Assembly: GCA_001599815.1 (NCBI GenBank)
Contig: BCIA01000001.1
Location: 5,538,978-5,602,977 of the forward strand
Source of the DNA: Furcasterigmium furcatum
Taxonomy: Eukaryota; Ascomycota; Sordariomycetes; Glomerellales; Plectosphaerellaceae
Direction of reading: 5' to 3'
Length of the DNA stretch: 64,000 bases
Part shown: positions 21,219 through 31,441 of the stretch, in pieces
How the letters are laid out: every line of letters begins with the position of its first letter
Numbering within the stretch: the first letter of the stretch is position 1
Program-made: the position numbers and the translations under genes
Notes under the pieces: model-generated
Told to the model about the DNA's origin: nothing
Seen by the model: only the letters and a program-made list of their open reading frames with translations
Databases searched by the model: none

Positions 21219-24200
21219 CTATGATCCTATCATGTCCCCCATGAGAAGGGCGCGGTATTTCTCCGTCGCCTCTTGAAGTGTGATCAGGACTCCCGCAGCC
21301 AGCGTCTTGACTTGGTTTTCTTCTCCACCGTCATCGCCCCTTATGCCGTTGAAGATGCCGCTGACCCATTCGCTGGTCTCGATGAATTCGCGGGGCATCT
21401 CGGCGCAGAGGCGCCTTAGGCCCTCGCCGCTGCTGTCGTTCACCTCCAGCATTGTCGCCAGGGCAACAAGGAGGGCATGTGTGGCTGTCATGTCACCGGA
21501 AATGTGGCCACGGACGCCGAGGAGGAGGTCCCAAAGCTCGGTGGTCATTTGCGGCAGACTCAGTGTCGAAGGGCCCGCAGCGTGGATGAGGAGCGCGAGC
21601 GTCTTGAGATAGAGGGACAAGAGGTAGGGCTGGAAAACAACCGCACCGTGGCGTTGAGAGGCAGGCGAACGAAGTGCGTGCTGGAAGCGAGCGGTCAGGG
21701 GGGCAAAGAAGCAAGTCGCGAGCAGTGAAGCAGTCGTGTTGGGAATAGACCGCAGGCGGGGTTTGGCAGATTTGTTCGACGCCGAGTCTCGCGCTCCTTG
21801 CGCATTCAGACGTGAGCTAAACGTCGAAAGCTTCAGGACATCGGGCCCAGTCGCTGTGTCTGCCGCTTTAGCAGCCAAGGGGGCAAGGAATCCAGAAGTC
21901 AGGTCTTGTGCGATGGAATCTAGGGCCGTTGCTGGTATGGCCTTGAGATTCGAGCCATCCTCGAGGTAACGGCCCTGGTCTGCCCCCCCAGCTGTGTTTG
22001 CATCAAGATACAGCCTCTCCATGCGCTCGGGCAGACGCTTGGAAGGGAAGGCCGCGGCCGAAGCGTGTTCGGAGACGTCGAATCCGGCAACTTCGCGAGC
22101 GCCGAGACCGAGAACAATGAGAATGGATGCTCTTTGCGAGATGGAATAGTCTCCGTCGAAAAATGTCTTAGCAAACCAGGGACCCATCGCCTTGGGCTGG
22201 GCGACAGTAAGGGCTATCATCCCCTGGAGCCGGCTTTCGTAGAAACCGTCTAATTCGAATTTGTCCTGCAGACCGACGAGCAGGGTCGCCAGTTCATCCG
22301 CATGCTCGCTGACCTCAGTTCCATAATTGGCTTTGCGGCGGATCAGCGTCGGAGCCGTCTCGAGGGCGAGTTTTTGCTTGTCGTAGCTCTCCGTGTCGCG
22401 GAGGTAGGTGATAAGATCTCGGATGTATACTGGAGGCTTCGGCTTGTCCCGACGTACCATCGTCGCATCTTCATCCGAGTCCTCTGGGTCGTACTCGGGC
22501 TTGTTATAGGACGCCAAGTCGGCGTCCTCATCCTCGTCCGAGTCATCAACTTCTTCGATGACGAAGCCCGTCTGGCGCGGGGCAACGGGCCTCGGGGGCC
22601 TTGGTTTGGACGCATGAGGCTGTGAAGCTGCGGGTTGCTTTGTAGCTTGCGGCATGGGTGTCGCCAGTACCGGAGCGATTGGGCCAACGTGATCTGACAT
22701 TTGGACCAAGGACCGGTACCATCGAAACTCGTCCGTGTTCAACTCGTCCATCTGGAAATTGAGCGCGTTTTGGGACAGTTCTGATAGCGCTTCTCCAATG
22801 ACCATTCCAAGCAGCCTTGCCTTCGTCTGGGATGTCGATAGTCGATTGGAAACTGCCTGCAGATAGCCGCCAGACCTTGTCATCATCTTCATCTTGAGCG
22901 GGGAGTTCCGGTGAACGTATCCTGCGCTCAAGAGAACAACCTGGGTATGTGCTAGGATTCGAGGTCAGCTACGACTGGTTCGAGGGCTCTCTGTATGAAC
23001 TTACCTTCCTGTTGTAATGTCGGCGCGTGTCTGATGTACAACTCGTCCCCGAATTGAAGAAGACCCTTCTCAAGCACATTGACCATAGCCTCTCGATCCT
23101 TGGCTAGAGCCGCCAAGACTGCCCGCCGAATACCAATAGCATCACCTAGACCAGCGCCTGTGGCGCCGGTAAGCCAGACGATGAGATGATTCTTTCGGCT
23201 CTCGTCGTTCTCGACCAGCTTTTCGATGACACCAGCGGTAGCTGCTACTACAGTTGCTGCTTCAGGCGTGCTTGTGGTACCGAGTTTGTTCAAGGAGGAC
23301 TCGGCCAAATGCTTGAGCACTGCGTAAAGTACTCTCTTCTGGTCAAGCTGCGAGAGGTGCCCGAAGAGCTTCAAGAAATATTTGGTCTGACCATCTACAC
23401 CAAGAAGCAGACTGTCGATCAGTTGCTTGGTGAGATGCTCTAAGGAAGGTCAGCGCGGGCGAGGGTGGATATTCGCATCTGACATACCTCCATATCCGAG
23501 TCGGAGTGCTCTGACGAAGACCTCCGAGCAAAGGCTGTCCTCATCCGAGCCAAGTTCCTCTGCGAGCCAGGTTGAGATGTTTCTACCGAGCCATTTTGTG
23601 TACCTCAGCCCATCAGCAACCCATGGGCGATCCTTTCGCTGATCCCGCTCTTTCTGCAACACAGCATCTGCCTCAGCTGAGACGGAGATAATTCTGCCGC
23701 TTCTCGCGAACAATGACAGGAACTCCTGTCGGACTGCCGTCTTCATGGCCCCTTCAACGTGACGCTGAGCACCATGCCAGAAGGTGGAGAGAGTGCCATC
23801 TCCATCCAAAAGCGCGGTCAGGACTTGCAAGAGGATATCAAGCCCAAGAGCTATGTCGGGTCGTTTGATACCTTTGTCGCTTGCCTTGGCCTCCTGTATC
23901 AACGATTTGAGCCTGGAAAGCAGAGCGTTGACGCTGGCGATATTGCGAAGACAACCGAGAAAAAGAGCGCGGTCCTTGGGTTGCCCATCCTGGAGCAAAG
24001 GCCAGTAGTTGGGTACGATGTCCGACACGAGAAACTGGATGATTTGAGCCGTCTCCGGGGTTGGGTTGGACAGCTTGTCGGCTTTGCCGGCGAACTCAAG
24101 CGCTGTCATGAGAATTTCGTAGCCCGGCTGTCCTCTCAGGGTGTCCAAGACGTCGGCAAGAGATGAGACTTGAACGGAGACATCTTGGATCTTTGGGGAT

Positions 24201-24286
24201 TTCCGAATGCTGGACTCGCTGAGCGAAGCTTCATCGGGCTTGATCTTGAGGTATGTCTGGCTCACGGGAGTCAGAAAGTCATCCAT
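21219..24286 (-). CDS. TEL2: Telomere length regulation / TTT complex protein Tel2
   Basis: Tel2 (TELO2, CLK-2) is an alpha-solenoid scaffold that, with Tti1 and Tti2, stabilises PIKK kinases (ATM, ATR, TOR). 988 aa. Exons 24286-23488, 23439-23005, 22951-21219; introns of 48 and 53 bp restore RLGYG-EHLTKQ and TLQQE-AHTQVV. The conserved Tel2 domain is in the last exon: QTGFVIEEV, an acidic linker DSDEDEDADLASYN, then KPPVYIRDLITYLRD and ETAPTLIRRKANYGTEV. The linker is rich in Ser/Asp/Glu acidic sites, matching the CK2 region that recruits R2TP in other species. Divergent from UBA3 across 391 bp. Confidence 0.9.
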
Positions 24287-24677
24287 CTTGTCGTCCGTTG
24301 GCTGGCATCAGAATGGACTCTCGCTATCAGAAAACCGTCTTGTAAGCCGTATGGGGTTCCATCAACCCAGCAAAATCCGTTCGTGTTGTTCTGGTTGCTG
24401 CAAGTGTGGAACTTGAAGCCATCGATGGATCGTTGTCAGCTGCCCGTGGGTTAAGGACGCCCCCCACTGATTTTAGGCGCACCCCGCCGACCTGCCGCCC
24501 ACTAACGGGTCGTTGCGCCCCGCCATCCAGGCAGTCATCCACCTCAATTAGGCGGTGGTCGGTCCCAGTACTTTCCACACCTCGCTGGAGCTCCCTCCTC
24601 TAGACTGCCCCTCCACCAACCCCTCTCACCGAGCTCCCTTCAGCAAAAGGAGAAGCACCGAGCATTATATTCTCAAA
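24287..24677. promoter_or_regulatory. Bidirectional promoter TEL2 / UBA3
   Basis: 391 bp between divergent ATGs. It holds one copy of CTCACCGAGCTC (24625-24636) in the UBA3 leader. No TATA or CCAAT is evident. Confidence 0.4.
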
Positions 24678-26216
24678 ATGGCGACGGAATCACCTACGCA
24701 CCCGGCTCCCGCAGCTTCCGCAGCTATTGACGAGGCCAAAAGATGGTACCGGCCTCCTCAGTCTGCTCCCCCATGACCTCGACTGATCTTCGAGATCCAG
24801 GAAGCTCGTCGATAACATCCGCAAGACACCGGGGCCGTTCACGGATCCCATCGCCGGTACACAAGAGGCAATAGATCAGTTTGACAGTATCAAAGTCTTG
24901 TACGCTGCACACCGTCGTTCCGTCTCGGAAGAAGACACGCTAATCTTGTACCAGGGTCATGTCCGTTTGCCCGCGCGCCGTACGATCTTCGTCTCGCTAA
25001 CAGCATACAGTGGCGCTGGCGGCCTTGGTTGCGAGATCCTCAAGAACTTGGCAATGTCCAAGTTTAAGGATATTCACGTCATCGATATGGGTAGGTCTCG
25101 TTGTCTGTCCTTAGATATCCATGCGCGTCGTGGCTGACGCTCCTGCACCCAGACACCATCGACATCTCCAACCTGAACCGACAATTCCTCTTCCGAAAGT
25201 CTGACGTGGGCAAATTCAAGGCCGAGGTGGCAGCGGAGTTCGTCATGCGCAGGGTGGAGGGTGTCAAGATCACCGCACACAACTGCAAGATCCAGGACTT
25301 TGACGACGCCTTCTACAAGCAGTTCCAGCTGGTTATTTGCGGCCTGGACAGCATCGAAGCCCGGAGATGGATCAATGCCACGCTAGTGTCTATCGCAGAG
25401 GACGGCGGTGACGCGGACTCCCTGATCCCTCTGATCGACGGAGGCACAGAGGGCTTCAAGGGCCAGGCTCGTGTCATCGTGCCCTCCATCACATCATGCA
25501 TCGAATGCCAACTCGACATGCACGCGCCGCGGGCCGCCGTTCCTCTCTGCACGATCGCTTCTATCCCGCGGCAACCCGAGCACTGCATCGAATGGGCCCA
25601 CGTCATTGCCTGGGAGCAGGAGAAACCCTTCCCTCAGCTAGACAAGGACGACCCCGAGCACATCACTTGGTTGTTTCAGAAGGCCCTCACCCGCGCTCAG
25701 GAGTTCAACATCACAGGAGTCACCTACGCCTCCACACAAGGCGTCGTCAAGAACATCATTCCGGCGATCGCCTCCACCAACGCCATCATTGCGGCGTCCT
25801 GCTGCAACGAGGCCTTCAAGCTCGCAAGCTCGTCCGCTCCGCCTCTCGGCATGGAGGAGAACTACATGATGTATTCCGGTAACGACGCCATCTACACGTA
25901 CACCTTCAAGCACGAAAGGAAAGAGGACTGCCCTGTGTGTGGCCAGAACTCGCGCCCGCTGGAGGTGGACCCGAACATGACGCTGCAGGAGCTCCTGGAC
26001 TCGTTCGCCGTCCGCCCCGAGGCGCAGCTCAAGAAGCCCTCTATGAGAGGCGAGAGCAAGACGCTCTATATGCAGTTCCCTCCGTCACTCGAGGAGAAGA
26101 CTCGGCCGAACCTGGAGCAGAAGCTGCGGGACCTGGGTCTCGAGGACGGCCAGAACGTCGTCGTGACGGATCCCGCGTTCCCGCTGGAGTTTAACTTCTT
26201 CCTACGGTTCAGGTAG
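24678..26216 (+). CDS. UBA3: NEDD8-activating enzyme E1 catalytic subunit Uba3
   Basis: Catalytic half of the NEDD8/Rub1 E1, which with Ula1/APPBP1 charges Ubc12 for cullin neddylation. 438 aa from five exons: 24678-24745, 24801-24899, 24955-24960 (6 nt), 25011-25090 and 25153-26216. The tiny exon restores the nucleotide-binding strand as KVLVIGAGGLGCEILKNLA. Other landmarks: VIDMDTIDISNLNRQFLFR (ATP/Mg site), the catalytic cysteine at about residue 217 in PLCTIASIPR, zinc-binding CPVCGQ, and a C-terminal ubiquitin-fold domain ending FNFFLRFR. Without the 6-nt exon the protein would read KVFGAGG, still in frame but missing conserved residues. Confidence 0.93.
24955..24960 (+). other. UBA3: 6-nt microexon of UBA3
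   Basis: GGTCAT is flanked by CAG on the left (intron 24900-24954, branch CTAAT) and GTCCGT on the right (intron 24961-25010, branch CTAAC, acceptor ACAG). It contributes the last base of Leu, Val and two bases of Ile, completing the conserved VLVIGAGG. Inferred from frame and conservation, not from transcript data. Confidence 0.75.
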
Positions 26217-26541
26217 AGAGAGGAATATGTACGAGTAGTAGATGACGAGACACGGAGACGGCGGGCGGGCGGCGGGACCTGAGCCCGACCTTTCACGACG
26301 AAATGACGAGACATTTTTTTGCCCCCGAGCAGGAGGCGGCGGTAGCATGAATGAAGAGAAAACGTTGGTATCATGAAGGTTTTTTTCTACCGATTCCCAA
26401 GTGCCCTGTACACCGATATAAACAAAAGCTGAAGCCTGCACTGCAGAGCAGAAATGCCCGGAAAGAAAATGTATGCGCGTGAGGATATCATTACAGTCGC
26501 CCGCCGGGCGAGTCTCGCTGCTGGGGGGAGGGGACCAGAGA
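26217..26541. other. Convergent intergenic region UBA3 / RPC40
   Basis: 325 bp between convergent stop codons, with GC-rich GGCGGGCGGGCGG-like stretches and a T-run. Nothing else seen. Confidence 0.5.
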
Positions 26542-27724
26542 CTACCGGACCATGTTGATGACCTGCTGCTCGAGCCTCGAGCAGCGCTTCTTGAGCATCT
26601 TGACGGACTCGAGGAAGAGCTCGTCGCTGTCCCACTGGCCGGTGGACTCGATGGAGAAGATGAAGTGGTCGCGCCGCCGGCCGAGCCTGACCTTGCCCTC
26701 GAACTCGGGGTGGCGGAGGCACTCCCTGCTGACGGTGTCCTTCATGGTGTCGCGGACGACGGCCTTCTGCTCGCCCTCGTGGCCCTCGTAGCCGGAGCCG
26801 GGGGTGCGTGCCTCGCGGGCGGAGACGCGGTCGATGCCGATGACGCCGGCGGGGAAGCAGCGGGCGAACTTCTCGGCGTCGCGGCCGAGGATGGGCCTGG
26901 TGATGTCGATGGTGGGGAGGAGGCGGTAGGAGGCGGTGGCGACGGGGGAGAACTTTGCGTGGTCGGAGCCGACGCCCTTGTGCATGTGCATGTCCATGTC
27001 GAGGACCTGGCCGGGGCGGAGCTTCGCGATGAGGATGTCGGGGTTCCGGGCGCGGATGAGGTCGTCGCTGGCGCACTGGGCGCCCTGCCTGCCCGAGGGA
27101 ATGAAGCGGAGGTCCTTGGCGTAGACGTGGGCGTTGTTGTAGAGCTTGAGGGGGTCGCGCTCGTCCTTTGCGGCGTCGGGGTTCCGGGTGCAGGTGACGT
27201 TGAGGTTGAGGTGGACGGTGTTGGTGTCGTACTGCTCGGTAGGGGTGCCGTCCTCGTTCTTCGGGCGCCACTTCAGGAAGTCGCGGATGAACTTCTTGTC
27301 GCCGACGAAGGGGATGAGGCCCAGGCGGTGGGAGAGGACCTCATCTTGGATGACGGAGGTGTTGTTGTAGATGTAGACGGTCTCGATGGCGAGAGTCGGG
27401 ATCTCGGCGATGAGGATGCGTCGGAGAGCGTTGGCGATGGAAGCGTCGACGCCGATGAGGGAGAACGAGGACTCTTCGGTGGACAGGTGGTGGTACTGCA
27501 CGCGGAAGTTTTCACGGAAGGTCTCGAGCGACCAGCTGTTGTCTTCGCCGGGGAAGTGACCCGGGTAGTCGGTCGAGGTGACGTCGGTGACGGTCTCCTT
27601 GTTGATGCCGACGGTCTGTGAATAGCTTGATTAGCATGGCTCTCCCTTGACGAGGAAGATCTGTAGGAGGACCGACCTGTCGCCTTTCCCTCTCCTCGGC
27701 GCTGGGCGTCGCGTAGGGAGCCAT
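26542..27724 (-). CDS. RPC40: RNA polymerase I and III subunit AC40
   Basis: Alpha-like subunit shared by Pol I and Pol III that pairs with AC19 in the assembly platform. 373 aa (yeast 335). Exon 1 27724-27677 encodes MAPYATPSAEERERRQ; intron 27676-27616 (61 bp, unusual donor GTCGGT, branch CTAAT); exon 2 27615-26542 begins TVGINKETVTDV. The alpha-motif is clear: SFSLIGVDASIANALRRILIAEIP, then HRLGLIPFVGD. The insert and second dimerisation part follow, ending LEQQVINMVR. The coding strand is so G/C-biased that a 382-codon frame is open on the opposite strand; that is a shadow. Convergent with UBA3. Confidence 0.94.
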
Positions 27725-28110
27725 TGTGTGTGTGTGCGGTGGTGTCGCAAGAGACTGGTGATACTCGCAGTCGACGATCTACAAGTTCACAGTGGCTGGG
27801 TGAAGCTGGGGAAATTTTTCGAGACCTGGACCCCTCCAAAAAGTTGAAGATTGCGCTATGAGCACCCCGGCCAATTCCTTATCGGCCTAGCGGCACCCCT
27901 GCCGACCCCACAACCCGAAGCGGCCGACGGACCCGCCAGCCAGAGTGACGCTGGAACGCTGATGTGGCTCCGTCCGTCCATTGAGCATACATATAAGTAA
28001 GGTCTGTCTGTATTTATTGTTGTCCTATGCGAGGCTATGATGATATCTCCGAGTGCTCCAAAATCAAAGGCCACACAACAAGTCGTCTGTCCCAAGTCAG
28101 GCCAGTCACC
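27725..28110. other. RPC40 promoter / 3' flank of the DUF7053-like gene
   Basis: 386 bp between two minus-strand genes. No recognisable motif or additional gene was seen. Confidence 0.45.
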
Positions 28111-28715
28111 TCACGCCTTGATCCCGGCAATCATGTTGTGATGGATCGTCTCCCAGTTGCCGTCGCAGGCGCTCTTGACGGTGCCGACTAACAGCCTCGA
28201 GCACTTTACCGTGACCTCTTCGACAACTTCCAGGCCCGGCGCTGCTGCGCCCTCCTCGCCCTCGTCCCCCTGTACCTGGGGGGCCTCCCTGACCCTCCAG
28301 AAAGTCTCCAGCACCACGTTGAGCGGGCTGCGGATGCATACGAAGAGGCCGTCCTCGATATCGGTGAACTCGTAGCTGCTGACGACCTCGGAGTCCCAGA
28401 GTCCAGCCGGCAGCGCGTGCACGACCTCCTTGATGCGCCAGCAGGCCGTTCCTCTCAGCGGCGTGACGCCCTCCGGCAGCGGCGGCGCAGGGTCTGAGAG
28501 GAGGGTCTTCTCCAGCTTGGGCTGGTTTGGCGTGCAGGCGAAGAAGTGCTCATGGTCATGCAGCATCGCGATCACGGCGTCGCGCGTTGCGGATGCCGGG
28601 ACGCTGCTGACATGGAGGAGCGTTTGCGTGGTGTTGAGGAAGCCTGGAGGCGGCGGTCAATACGAAGTACAGGCAGCAGTGGCAGTGAAGCAGGCTGGAG
28701 GGTGGACTTGCTCAT
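28111..28715 (-). CDS. DUF7053-like fungal protein of unknown function
   Basis: Small protein (178 aa) resembling a fungal-specific family (DUF7053-like) of unknown function; I know of no characterised member. Exon 1 is only 4 nt (28715-28712, ATG A); a GC-AG intron (28711-28644, 68 bp, donor GCAAGT) leads to exon 2, 28643-28111. The spliced start reads MSFLNTTQTLLHVSSVPASA, followed by TRDAVIAMLHDHEHFF, which fits the family pattern of a short beta segment then a helix with LHDH. No GT donor in the leader gives the right frame, and an in-frame TGA lies just upstream of exon 2. Fallback: start at an internal ATG near 28566, losing the conserved N-terminus. Divergent from the deaminase-fold gene. 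Confidence 0.65.
28644..28711 (-). other. GC-AG intron of the DUF7053-like gene
   Basis: Donor GCAAGT at 28711-28706, acceptor CCAG ending at 28644, branch-like TTGAC. Phase 1, completing a Ser codon. Predicted from frame continuity only. Confidence 0.55.
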
Positions 28716-29254
28716 TCTGAGTAGGTACTTGTAGCTGAAGTTTATTGGCGCAGAGAAACGAGAGTGAGATGCGGCAGGCTGTGATGATATCAAGAGTGTC
28801 GTTTTCGGCAGATGGACCGAGAGAAGATAATGCCAGTCACGGCTGTTCAGCAGTTATCGGGCATGTCATGTAACCCGGAGCGTCTCATGGTCCGAGGCCC
28901 TCCGCCGGGTGCAGTGCCAAGCCCCGGTCAGGGGTTGGTGGAAGATCAGGGGGCCTCGTTTCTCGGTCTTAGCGTCTGCCCTCACCGCCCTCACCGTCCA
29001 CACCGTCCTCACCGAGCTCGGTCTACCCCTAAGACAAAATCCAATGCACGAATGCCAGTATGGTGAGCCTCCTGCAGCCGAGTTGGCTCCGACTGGCTGA
29101 GCATGCATCGACCATTGCACCGAGGACGAGGGAGTCACCCGTCCCCTCTCGAGGATGCTGGGGATCTATATGATCACATCGTTTGCTCCCGAGGGAGACA
29201 CGATGCTCCCACAAAGAAGCGCATCCATTACCATCTCTATCCGCCATCCGAGTC
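28716..29254. promoter_or_regulatory. Bidirectional promoter, DUF7053-like / deaminase-fold gene
   Basis: 539 bp between divergent starts. It contains a four-unit 9-bp tandem repeat (28979-29014) overlapping one copy of CTCACCGAGCTC. No other motif was recognised. Confidence 0.4.
28979..29014 (+). repeat. 9-bp tandem repeat, four units
   Basis: Units CCCTCACCG, CCCTCACCG, TCCACACCG and TCCTCACCG lie head to tail about 240-275 bp upstream of the deaminase-fold ATG. A short minisatellite-like run. Confidence 0.8.
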
Positions 29255-31069
29255 ATGTCTGCCAAAGGTGACGCGGCGCTCTCCATTGCCTGCGCAGAGA
29301 ACATTGCCTTGCTCCAGTTCCTTCACACGGTTCCAGCCCAGCCAAGCTTCATAGATGTTCACCAGTCCGCCGCCACCGATAGCGACGTCTCAAGGCTGCT
29401 TCCCCTTGAACAGGAGCGGCGGCTCACGAGCATACTTGCGGTCCTGTCTTCAGTCAGAGAGGACGTCAATCGTATCACTGCGGTCGCTGTCCAAGAAGCA
29501 TCTGCGTCGTCTTCGTTGAACGTCTTGGTTGCCGTCAACAGGACGAGCTCGTCGGATGGAAGGGCGTATCTGAAAGAAGTCAAGGCGGGCTTCAACCGCA
29601 TCTTCGCCCTCCTAGCAAAAGCTACTGAAAATAACCTGGAACTGGAGCCAAAGCTTCTCGCAGAGGTCGTCTCGACTTGCAAGAACCGCATACTCTCTCG
29701 ACTTCGCCTCAAGAAGCACAAGCGAAATAAGGACTTGAAGCCGTTGGACGATCGAATCAACGAAATTGTCAAGGCAGTGACTTCTTTCCACGGCCAAAAC
29801 GCCTGGAGTTTCACGAGGCCATCACGGAGACTGGCGCTGGAAATCCAAGCCTACATGAAGCACAAGACAACCCCCAAGCTCTGTAGACTCGTCGAGGAAG
29901 CGGAGATCTGGACTCGAGCAACGAAGAATGCATCCTGCATGCTTGGATCAATCCCGTCTCGGGTGTTGGACCCCACGGCATACACAGCCTTCCGAGACAC
30001 TATCAGAAAGATCGCACAATACAAGAGAGCCTCTCGACGTCTCTTCGCGATGGCCTGCACTTTCCCCATACTGCGCAAAGTAGCCGTCAAGGCAGTAACC
30101 TTGGCTGATAGCGTCTTCGCACGACCAAAGACGGATGGCTATGAGCCATCTCTCCTACGGACACTCCGCAGAGTCGAGATGCTGCGCGGCCAGAAGACCC
30201 CCTTGGCAACCCTATGTCGCTACTTGGGAGAGAAAACAACCCCTGAAACTGCACAGATGCAGTTCAAGGACGCCGTAGAGAGGGCACTCACGGAGTCCAA
30301 GGTTCATGCCGAGGTCCAGATCCTCGCATACTTGTCGACGATCCCACCCAGCGAGCGAGCCAGAGTCAGGGTGGTTCAATCAAATAAGAAAGGCTGCTTT
30401 CTATGCACACGGCTTTTCGCGGTCAACGAAGGTCCCGTCATGCCGAAAGGCCATGGACGAATCTACGAGGGCTGGCGGCTTCCTTCGCTTCCCCAACTCA
30501 AGGGCTTGCGTGTAAAGCTCAACGTGGCCCTGGAGGACCAAGCGCGGACAAGCATCGCCATGTTGCTCCAAAAGAAACGCAAGATTGGATATGCAGATCC
30601 GTACGAGAGCAGTGCTCTCTCCACATCGGTATCAACTATCATGGACGCCGCTGCCGCCGCCAGCAAGGTCGAGTTGAAGCCCCTTGATATCACGGAAACC
30701 CCAAAGTCTGCAGATTCTTCCGATGGTACCTCTCCGTTGGCTCAAGAGGACGTCCGGGGACTGGAACAAGCTCCCGTCGACCCCTTACACCCGGCAGGTG
30801 ACCACAGCTTGCCGGCAGGACAGACTTCGCTCACCCATGTCTATCAGGATTCCGAGCTCTGGATTCAGTATTCTGTCGGCCCAAATCACAAGAACCCTGG
30901 CCAGTCACTAAGATATAGTGCTCGGAAGCTAGACGACGACGAGAAGGTACCGGTGGCCGCCTACAACATCTCAAACCTGGCACAGGGGTCGGAGATAATC
31001 ATGGAAAAGGCTCCAAGTTACTGTCTTGACCTAAATGGCGTGGTAGTCGAGCTGGTCCTGTACAGGTAA
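29255..31069 (+). CDS. Cytidine-deaminase-fold protein (OTT_1508-like family)
   Basis: Intronless, 604 aa. The C-terminal half carries zinc-deaminase hallmarks: H351-A-E353 in KVHAEVQILAYL, and C381-x2-C384 in KKGCFLCTRLFA, spaced as in the nucleotide/nucleic-acid deaminase superfamily. The layout (long helical N-terminus, then HAE and CxxC) best fits the fungal OTT_1508-like deaminases, whose substrates are unknown. The N-terminal ~330 residues are helical and Lys/Arg-rich, with no named domain. After residue ~430 a low-complexity linker leads to a C-terminal beta-rich tail (ELWIQYSVGPN...). ATG 29255 is the first in-frame ATG. Fold prediction is good; family label moderate; activity unproven. 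Confidence 0.78.
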   Translation: MSAKGDAALSIACAENIALLQFLHTVPAQPSFIDVHQSAATDSDVSRLLPLEQERRLTSILAVLSSVREDVNRITAVAVQEASASSSLNVLVAVNRTSSSDGRAYLKEVKAGFNRIFALLAKATENNLELEPKLLAEVVSTCKNRILSRLRLKKHKRNKDLKPLDDRINEIVKAVTSFHGQNAWSFTRPSRRLALEIQAYMKHKTTPKLCRLVEEAEIWTRATKNASCMLGSIPSRVLDPTAYTAFRDTIRKIAQYKRASRRLFAMACTFPILRKVAVKAVTLADSVFARPKTDGYEPSLLRTLRRVEMLRGQKTPLATLCRYLGEKTTPETAQMQFKDAVERALTESKVHAEVQILAYLSTIPPSERARVRVVQSNKKGCFLCTRLFAVNEGPVMPKGHGRIYEGWRLPSLPQLKGLRVKLNVALEDQARTSIAMLLQKKRKIGYADPYESSALSTSVSTIMDAAAAASKVELKPLDITETPKSADSSDGTSPLAQEDVRGLEQAPVDPLHPAGDHSLPAGQTSLTHVYQDSELWIQYSVGPNHKNPGQSLRYSARKLDDDEKVPVAAYNISNLAQGSEIIMEKAPSYCLDLNGVVVELVLYR

Positions 31070-31441
31070 ACCACGCATCTCGCCGCCTTCTCCCCGCTCT
31101 CCAGCCCCCTGAGTGCTAAGCTGTGAGCAACTATCTGAATCAAGTGGCAAGTCAAATTCTTTCATCTCCAGGTCTGTTGAAGTTTACGTGTTATGCTCTC
31201 GATTGGTATCTGTCTCTGCCGGCTCCTATCTTGGCCAACTTCCATCTTGATTTGTTTTCGACTCGACTGGTTTCTATCCGAACCGACCTCCATCTCCATC
31301 AGCGTCTATTTCGACTGCCTCCCATCTTGAGACGTTCCTCTCTCAACTGCTCCCTCTCTCGGCGAGCACCTGTCTCGACCTGGAGGGCATAAAGCCAGTT
31401 GTTCCTACTACTACAGGGTTGGTACAAACATCTCGGTCCCT
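31070..31441. other. Convergent intergenic region, deaminase-fold / BTB gene
   Basis: 372 bp, pyrimidine-rich on the plus strand with many CT/TC runs. Nothing coding is evident. Confidence 0.45.

Noticed and set aside
26473..27621. 382-codon open frame on the plus strand opposite RPC40
   Set aside because: Composition is Val/Gly/Asp/Glu-rich as expected for the antisense of a GC3-biased gene; RPC40 on the minus strand is unmistakable.
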